Source: Halioglobus sp. (GTDB lineage: Bacteria > Pseudomonadota > Gammaproteobacteria > Pseudomonadales > Halieaceae). From it: a stretch of DNA of 39,478 nucleotides. The notes beneath the pieces were generated by a model that was not told the DNA's origin, made no database searches, and saw nothing but the letters and a program-made list of their open reading frames with translations. Of the stretch, positions 32,991 to 39,478 are shown piece after piece. The translations under genes and the position numbers were made by a program. Where the stretch lies: contig JAGRIK010000356.1 of assembly GCA_020443325.1 (NCBI GenBank), positions 1 through 39,478 of the forward strand. The letters are read 5' to 3'. Position 1 is the stretch's first letter. Each line of letters opens with the position of its first letter.

Positions 32991-33524
32991 TTATAAACCG
33001 CTTAATTTAATTGTGCGCGGTCGCTCGACCCAACCATCGGTCGTACCATCGCTCACTATTTCCACCACCGAAACATAGGTATCTGTCATTTCCACGATCT
33101 TGCCGTGGTGACGACCCAGAAAATTTCCCGTCCTGACCCTGTGCACACCGCCGTCCGGGTCTCTTATCAATGTCCAGCTGGTATCGTCCCGCTCCAGCGT
33201 ACCCACCATGCGCAGCGAGTCGAAGGTGAATTGTTCCAGGAATTCCTTGGCGCGATTTTCATCCGGCTTGATTGCCGCAATCGCCTGCAGTTGGGCAATT
33301 TCCCGGACTTCGATAGGGCGATCAAACGGGCTGCGCAACGTTGTAGCACTGTAGGCAAATGCCTCGTACGCCTTGAATGTCGGTATAGGGGCAATGATCC
33401 CGCCCGGGCGGCTACGCTTTTCCGCCATATACTCATCCAGGTCCGAAAGGTCTCCGCCGGAACATCCGGTGAGAACCGCTCCCAGGCAGCACAGCAACAG
33501 CAGAGTATAGGGAGAGCTCTTCAT
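32991..33524 (-). CDS. pilP: Type IV pilus assembly lipoprotein PilP
   Basis: About 177 residues. The lipobox VLTGC follows a short hydrophobic leader; a disordered linker precedes the C-terminal beta domain (MVGTLERDDTSWTLIRDPDG, VRTGNFLGRHHGKI) that contacts PilQ. ATG at 33524 is preceded by an overlapping GTG at 33527, which shares a base with the pilO stop. It links the inner-membrane PilMNO platform to the secretin. A 16-bp palindrome (32986-33001) covers its stop codon. Confidence 0.94.
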   Translation of the reverse strand: MKSSPYTLLLLCCLGAVLTGCSGGDLSDLDEYMAEKRSRPGGIIAPIPTFKAYEAFAYSATTLRSPFDRPIEVREIAQLQAIAAIKPDENRAKEFLEQFTFDSLRMVGTLERDDTSWTLIRDPDGGVHRVRTGNFLGRHHGKIVEMTDTYVSVVEIVSDGTTDGWVERPRTIKLSGL

Positions 33525-33526
33525 CA

Positions 33527-34141
33527 CTAGGCGTCCCCGTCCTTGTAACGATAAGTCTTCGCAATAATCTTCATGTCCAACGAATTTGCGTTCTTCTTGT
33601 TGGTTGTTATCTGGAAATCGTGCAATGTAACAATTCGCGGCAGCCCAGCCATGCCGCTGATAAAGGCCCCCAGGTCGTGGTAGGAACCCGAGGCATTGAT
33701 AGCGATCGGCAGTTCAACATAGAACTCTTGCGCTTTCTCTTTCTGCAGGTCAATGCTGGCAATATCCAGTCCGTTAAGAAGCCCCTTGTTGGTGATATCC
33801 TCAAGCAAACCGGGTACTTCAGTGTCGCTCGGCAGCTGACTGACCAGCGCACCAAACGACTCTTCCATTTCTACCATCTGCTGGCGATATGCCTCCAGGT
33901 TTGCGGCCTGGAACGCTTTGGTCTCAAAGTCCTTTTTGAGCTTGATTTCATCCGCCTCGGCAGCGGCCAGCTCCAACTGCATGTCCTCGATGTGGTAGTA
34001 GTAACCTCCCACCAGGACCGCAATCACCAGCACCGCCCAGATCAACCCCTTGATAGCAAGAGGCCAGGACCCGACGTTATCAAAATCCAGGTCGTTTACA
34101 TCGAACTCGCGCAATGCGCGCATGGTATCTTCAAATGCCAT
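33527..34141 (-). CDS. pilO: Type IV pilus inner-membrane protein PilO
   Basis: 204 residues. A single membrane helix (about 28-46, LIWAVLVIAVLVGGYYYHI) is followed by a coiled coil (AAAEADEIKLKKDFETKAFQ) and a ferredoxin-like domain, as in PilO, which pairs with PilN in the periplasm. It starts three bases after the pilN stop and overlaps pilP by a base or ends just before it. Confidence 0.94.
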   Translation of the reverse strand: MAFEDTMRALREFDVNDLDFDNVGSWPLAIKGLIWAVLVIAVLVGGYYYHIEDMQLELAAAEADEIKLKKDFETKAFQAANLEAYRQQMVEMEESFGALVSQLPSDTEVPGLLEDITNKGLLNGLDIASIDLQKEKAQEFYVELPIAINASGSYHDLGAFISGMAGLPRIVTLHDFQITTNKKNANSLDMKIIAKTYRYKDGDA

Positions 34142-34144
34142 CGT

Positions 34145-34713
34145 CTACCCTTCTTCCGACTCTTCTTCAATAGCCGGAGCCTGCACGGTAACGCTTAACT
34201 CAAACCTATTGGCCTGTTCACCAAACTCCCGGGCTTCAACCACCTTGTCGAGATTGGGGTTCGTCAGCCAATCAGATGCCTCCAGCCGCCGCATCAGGCT
34301 CGAAACCCGGTTATTCGACTCCGCGACACCGCTAATACTGATTTTCTTTCCGCTGGTCGTGAGCTTTGTGTAGAACACCCCGTCTGGCACGGTGCGAACC
34401 AGCTGGTCCAGCACGCGGACAATGATGGGGCGGTTGCCCTGCAACTCCTGGATGACGCGCATACGATCCAGCAACTGGTTGCGCCGCTTCTGCAGGTCGC
34501 GAATCTCGGCAACCTGCTTGTCCAGCTCTTTAATGTTTTCAGTCAGGTAGGAATTTCGTGCGACCTGGTTGTCGATCTGGTTATTGACAACCCGGTCTGC
34601 CAGCAACACCAGGCCGGCGGCGAGCGCAATGACCAGCGCCACCGTCGTCAGGAATTCCTTTTTGAGTTCCTGGCGACGTTCCTCACGCCAGGGTAGTAGG
34701 TTGATCTGTGCCA

Positions 34714-34714
<1 letters not shown>
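34145..34714 (-). CDS. pilN: Type IV pilus inner-membrane protein PilN
   Basis: 189 residues. The N-terminal INLLPWREERR is the conserved PilM-binding motif; one membrane helix follows (TTVALVIALAAGLVLLADRV), then a periplasmic coiled coil and ferredoxin-like domain. ATG shares one base with the pilM stop (TGATG). Confidence 0.95.
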
Positions 34715-35787
<1,073 letters not shown>

Positions 35788-35859
35788 CTATCAGTATCAC
35801 TAACTTAGGATGTTTTTATGCAACGATACATTAATGTTAGATATACCACAGCCCAAAAC

Positions 35860-35887
35860 TTATCAAAACACAAAAAAAGCTTATAAT
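35860..35887 (+). promoter_or_regulatory. Possible mrcA promoter
   Basis: TTATCA (35860-35865), 16-base spacer, perfect TATAAT (35882-35887), in the AT-rich 173-bp gap between divergent pilM and mrcA. Confidence 0.45.
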
Positions 35888-35951
35888 TACCAATCAACTT
35901 CCACTACCGCCGTTGCCTGCTCGTCTAAGCAATTGTTTTCAAAAGGGATAA

Positions 35952-38390
35952 ATGAGCTTCCTACGATTTGTTTTAAGACTGTCCGTGTTCGGATGCTTGG
36001 GTGCGCTTTGGGCTATCGCCGGTGTTTACCTCTACCTCAGCCCCAATCTGCCCGATGTGGAGACGTTGCGCGACGTCAGGTTGCAGACACCGATGCTGGT
36101 CTACACGCGCGATGGCGAGCTCATCGGCCAGTTTGGCGAGCAGAAGCGCAGCCCGCTGCCGTTCGACGCCATCCCAGAGCAGTTCATCAAAGCGCTGCTG
36201 GCGGCGGAGGATGACAATTATTTCACGCATCGCGGCGTCGATGTGATGGGACTTATGAGGGCCACGTCAGAACTGGTGCTAACCGGTGAAAAGGGCTCTG
36301 GCGGCAGTACGCTGACGATGCAGGTAGCGCGCAACTATTTCCTGAATCTCGATCGCACGTTCATCCGCAAATTCAATGAAATCCTGCTGGCTATCGAGAT
36401 CGAGCGCACGCTGAGCAAGGAGGAGATCTTCGAGCTGTATTTTAACCGTATTTTTCTCGGTCACCGGGCGTACGGCTTTGAGGCCGCCTCCCAGGTTTAT
36501 TACGGCAAAACCATCGGCGAATTGAGCCTGGCCCAGCACGCGATGCTGGCGGGCGTACCCAAAGCCCCCTCACGCATCAACCCGGTCAGTGGGCCGGAGG
36601 CCGGCAAGGAGCGCCGGGACTGGATTCTGGGACGCATGTATGCTCTGGGCTATATCGACAGGGAGCAGTACCAGAGCGCCCTGGCGGAAGTCGATGATGC
36701 CCGCCTGTGGGGCGCGCAACTGGGCTTCGCCGCGCACTATGCCGCGGAAATGGCGCGGCAGGAAATGGTGCAGCGCTATGGCCTGGATGCGTATACCAAC
36801 GGTTACCACGTCTACACGACCATCAGCAGTGAACTGCAGCGCGTCGCGACACGGTCCGTAGTGGATGGGCTGATAGCCTATGACAAACGGCACGGCTATC
36901 GCGGTCCCGAGCGACAACTGGCGCCGAGGGGCTCCGATGAGGACACCATCGCAGACTGGCGCGCAGCCCTCAGGAAGGCGGCCCCCGTGGGCAATCTCCA
37001 GCCCGCCATCGTCACTTCGGTAGCCGACGACAAGGCGACCCTGCTGCTCGCCGACGGCAGTACACCCGACCTGCCCTGGGAGAATGGCATTCGCCAGGCC
37101 CGGCCCTACCTCAGCGAGAATGCCACCGGCGCATCGCAGCAGCCGGTAGCCAAGGTACTGGCGATAGGCGACCTGATACGCGTTACGCAGGACGAGGAGG
37201 GGGCATGGCATCTGGCGCAGCTTCCGGCGGCGCAGGCGGCGCTGGTCTCACTGAACCCCGACAACGGCGCCATTGTGAGCATTGTTGGGGGTATAGGCTT
37301 CGAACAGAGTAAATTCAATAGGGCCACGCAGGCCCAGCGCCAGCCTGGCTCCAACTTCAAGCCGTTTCTCTACAGTGCGGCCTTCGAAGCGGGCTTCACG
37401 GCCGCGACTATTATCAACGACGCGCCCATCGTACTCGAGGGCGGCTCGCAGGATGACCTGTGGCGGCCGGAGAACGACGAGGGCAAGTTCTACGGGCCCA
37501 CGCGCCTGCGCTGGGCACTGACCAAATCGCGCAACCTGGTATCGATTCGCCTACTGCAACGGCTGGGGGTAAAACGGTTAATTAAATACGTCAATCACCT
37601 GGGTTTTGATACCTCCGGGTACGTTCCCGAATTGTCACTGGCACTTGGCACGCAGAGTATTACCCCGCTTGAATTGGCGAAAGGTTACGCGGTGCTGGCC
37701 AATGGTGGATTCCGCGTGGAGCCCTACCTGATACAGCGCATCGAGGACACCAATGGCGTCACTGTATTCGAAGCCAGGCCACCAACCGTGTGCCGGGATT
37801 GCGACGGGCCAGTTGCCCCTCAGCAAGCGGAGGAGGAAATGAGCATGGAAGAAATCCTGGCGGTGGACACCGTCGAGGAAGTGCAACTGCCACCGGCGCC
37901 GCGCGTGATGGACGCGCGGGTCAATTTCATCATCGACAGCATTCTGAAGGACGTCATCACCCGCGGCACAGGGCGACGTGCGCTGGTGCTGGAACGCAGC
38001 GATATCGGGGGCAAAACAGGCACCACCAACGGCCCGATGGACGTCTGGTTCTCCGGCTACAACAGGGACGTGGTCACGACAGCCTGGGTGGGATTCGACA
38101 ATTACACGCCGCTTGGCCGCAGGGAGTTCGGCGGCACCGCGGCACTGCCTATCTGGATCGACTACATGCGCGAGGCACTAAAGGATAGCCCGGAGCAGGA
38201 GCGCCCGGTTCCCCCCGGCATCGTCACGGTCAAGATAGACCCTCAAACCGGGCAACCGGCGAGCCCCGGCCAAAGCAATGCGATATTCGAGTATTTCAAG
38301 CGGGAGACTGCGCCGCAGCACAGCGGGCGCAGGGACAGCCGCCGCGAAAGCGACAGCAGCCTCTACGACGAGGTCAACGATCTCTTCTAG
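35952..38390 (+). CDS. mrcA: Penicillin-binding protein 1A
   Basis: 812-residue bifunctional peptidoglycan synthase. A cytoplasmic stub and membrane helix (about 8-30) precede the GT51 transglycosylase with catalytic Glu86 in [12 protein letters not shown] and [12 protein letters not shown]. An OB-like insert lies in the middle, and the transpeptidase has Ser467-x-x-Lys470 (PGSNFKPF), SRN and Lys688-Thr-Gly. The ATG is preceded by AAAAGGGA. It is divergent from pilM as in Pseudomonas, and its stop overlaps the convergent malic enzyme gene through CTAG. Confidence 0.96.
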   Translation: MSFLRFVLRLSVFGCLGALWAIAGVYLYLSPNLPDVETLRDVRLQTPMLVYTRDGELIGQFGEQKRSPLPFDAIPEQFIKALLAAEDDNYFTHRGVDVMGLMRATSELVLTGEKGSGGSTLTMQVARNYFLNLDRTFIRKFNEILLAIEIERTLSKEEIFELYFNRIFLGHRAYGFEAASQVYYGKTIGELSLAQHAMLAGVPKAPSRINPVSGPEAGKERRDWILGRMYALGYIDREQYQSALAEVDDARLWGAQLGFAAHYAAEMARQEMVQRYGLDAYTNGYHVYTTISSELQRVATRSVVDGLIAYDKRHGYRGPERQLAPRGSDEDTIADWRAALRKAAPVGNLQPAIVTSVADDKATLLLADGSTPDLPWENGIRQARPYLSENATGASQQPVAKVLAIGDLIRVTQDEEGAWHLAQLPAAQAALVSLNPDNGAIVSIVGGIGFEQSKFNRATQAQRQPGSNFKPFLYSAAFEAGFTAATIINDAPIVLEGGSQDDLWRPENDEGKFYGPTRLRWALTKSRNLVSIRLLQRLGVKRLIKYVNHLGFDTSGYVPELSLALGTQSITPLELAKGYAVLANGGFRVEPYLIQRIEDTNGVTVFEARPPTVCRDCDGPVAPQQAEEEMSMEEILAVDTVEEVQLPPAPRVMDARVNFIIDSILKDVITRGTGRRALVLERSDIGGKTGTTNGPMDVWFSGYNRDVVTTAWVGFDNYTPLGRREFGGTAALPIWIDYMREALKDSPEQERPVPPGIVTVKIDPQTGQPASPGQSNAIFEYFKRETAPQHSGRRDSRRESDSSLYDEVNDLF

Positions 38391-39478
38391 CGGCCCGCCA
38401 GGTAATTCTGGGGATAGGGTATACGCGCAACGCCACTATCGACGGCAGCCCTGGCAACTGCCGGGGCAATGCACGCCAGCAGGCGGCTATCCAGCGGGTT
38501 GGGAATGATATATTCCGGGCCGAAGGCCAGGGTCTCGCGACCGACTGCGGCCAACACCTCTGCCGTCACTGGCTCGCGCGCCAGGGCACTCAGGGCCAGT
38601 ACGGCTGCCACTTTCATATCTTCGTTAATGAGCGATGCGCGAACATCCAGCGCACCGCGAAAGATGAAGGGAAATCCCAGCACATTGTTGACCTGGTTGG
38701 GGTAGTCCGACCTGCCGGTGGCTATGATCAGGTCGTCCCTGGTGGCCATGGCCAGTTCCGGTTTGATCTCGGGATCCGGGTTGGAACAGGCGAATACCAC
38801 AGGCCGGGGCGCCATTGAAAGAAGCATGGCCGGAGTCAGCAGATCCGCGCCGGACAGCCCGATAAAGACATCGGCGCCGGCAATAGCATCCGCCAGGGTG
38901 CGCTTGTCCGTGTGATTGGCAAACTCCTGCTTGTAGGCATTTATCCCCTCACGCCCCTCGTAAATCACGCCCCGTCGATCCAGCATGAAGATATTTTCGC
39001 GGCGGGCGCCCATGCTCACCAGCAGGCGCATGCAGGCGATAGCCGCCGAGCCCGCGCCCAGACAGGTAATCACCGCAGTCTCCAGTTGCTTGCCCTGTAT
39101 CTCGAGGGCGTTGATCAATCCCGCGGCCGTAACAATGGCAGTCCCGTGCTGGTCGTCGTGGAACACGGGAATATCACACTGCTCGATCAGCGCAGACTCG
39201 ATCTCAAAACACTCCGGTGCCCTGATATCTTCCAGGTTGATCCCACCAAAAGTCCCGGCGATGCGTGCTACGGTGGTAATAAACTCCTGTGAATCTTCTG
39301 AATCCACTTCAATGTCGATCGCATTGATCCCGGCAAACCGCTTGAAAAGAAGCGCTTTCCCCTCCATTACCGGCTTGCTGGCCAGGCTCCCGAGGTTGCC
39401 AAGGCCCAGCACAGCAGTACCGTTGCTGATCACCGCAACCAGGTTGCCCTTGCCGGTATAGAGATAGGCATCGCTCGG
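38387..39478 (-). CDS. maeB: Malic enzyme, C-terminal part (cut by window edge)
   Basis: The open frame runs through the window's right edge, so the N-terminus is missing. 364 residues are visible: [34 protein letters not shown] (metal/substrate site) and [14 protein letters not shown] (NAD(P) fold). It decarboxylates malate to pyruvate. It stops after the malic domain ([11 protein letters not shown]), so it is a short, single-domain form without the phosphotransacetylase-like tail of E. coli MaeB. The cofactor (NAD or NADP) cannot be decided from what is visible, and the symbol is therefore tentative. Confidence 0.88.
   Translation of the reverse strand, partial: PSDAYLYTGKGNLVAVISNGTAVLGLGNLGSLASKPVMEGKALLFKRFAGINAIDIEVDSEDSQEFITTVARIAGTFGGINLEDIRAPECFEIESALIEQCDIPVFHDDQHGTAIVTAAGLINALEIQGKQLETAVITCLGAGSAAIACMRLLVSMGARRENIFMLDRRGVIYEGREGINAYKQEFANHTDKRTLADAIAGADVFIGLSGADLLTPAMLLSMAPRPVVFACSNPDPEIKPELAMATRDDLIIATGRSDYPNQVNNVLGFPFIFRGALDVRASLINEDMKVAAVLALSALAREPVTAEVLAAVGRETLAFGPEYIIPNPLDSRLLACIAPAVARAAVDSGVARIPYPQNYLAGR

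Noticed and set aside
32986-33001. Perfect 16-bp palindrome GCGGTTTATAAACCGC over the pilP stop
   Set aside because: No T run and it lies within the pil operon, so a terminator is unlikely; no known operator matches.

Overview
The window looks like the chromosome of a GC-rich, free-living gammaproteobacterium. Gene orders resemble Pseudomonas and marine Cellvibrionales/Halieaceae-type bacteria: malic enzyme / mrcA / pilMNOPQ-aroK-aroB, a bio operon with a BioH-BioC fusion, and a DUF3094 gene beside tRNA-Pro. This placement is inferred from gene order and protein character only; there is no 16S or other marker here.

Layout. (1) 1-6522 is chromosomal accessory DNA. It holds a lipoprotein that combines ThuA, sugar-dehydrogenase propeller and cytochrome c parts, then a DUF3429 membrane protein, a DUF427 protein, a DASH cryptochrome and a DUF3080 lipoprotein. 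These blocks are punctuated by four copies of a palindromic intergenic repeat built on TTTGGGGTCAGAGTAAAAAC. (2) About 6530-13800 is a 7-kb integrative element next to tRNA-Pro(CGG). It has a P4-type tyrosine integrase, an AlpA regulator, small HTH and replication-like genes, a structured non-coding stretch, and cargo: a DUF3800 nuclease-like gene coupled to an unrecognised basic protein, a zinc-ribbon protein and a divergent membrane protein. The same integrase-arm-like motif (TTTGGCGGTATA) occurs at both ends. (3) 13801-20860 has tRNA-Pro, DUF3094, an acyl-CoA dehydrogenase of the DmdC type, and the operon bioB-bioF-bioHC-bioD, read leftward from a promoter overlapped by a good BirA operator. 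(4) 20849-27460 has comF, modABC and srkA as one tightly packed rightward run, then a hexapeptide acyltransferase (leftward), a TrmB-like methyltransferase and cysE. (5) 27461-27933 is a roughly 473-bp element made of nested inverted repeats. (6) 27946-39478 has pilMNOPQ-aroK-aroB followed by hemE, all leftward, with divergent mrcA (PBP1A) and the C-terminal part of a malic enzyme convergent with mrcA.

How the genes work together. The bio genes make biotin: BioC/BioH build the pimeloyl moiety, then BioF, BioD and BioB act; bioA is not in the window. modABC imports molybdate. The pil genes form the type IV pilus alignment complex and secretin. aroK/aroB feed the shikimate pathway. mrcA builds peptidoglycan. 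The integrative element carries no capsid or tail genes, so it is a satellite or island rather than a complete prophage. Its cargo is the most likely place in the window for an undescribed, possibly anti-phage, function.
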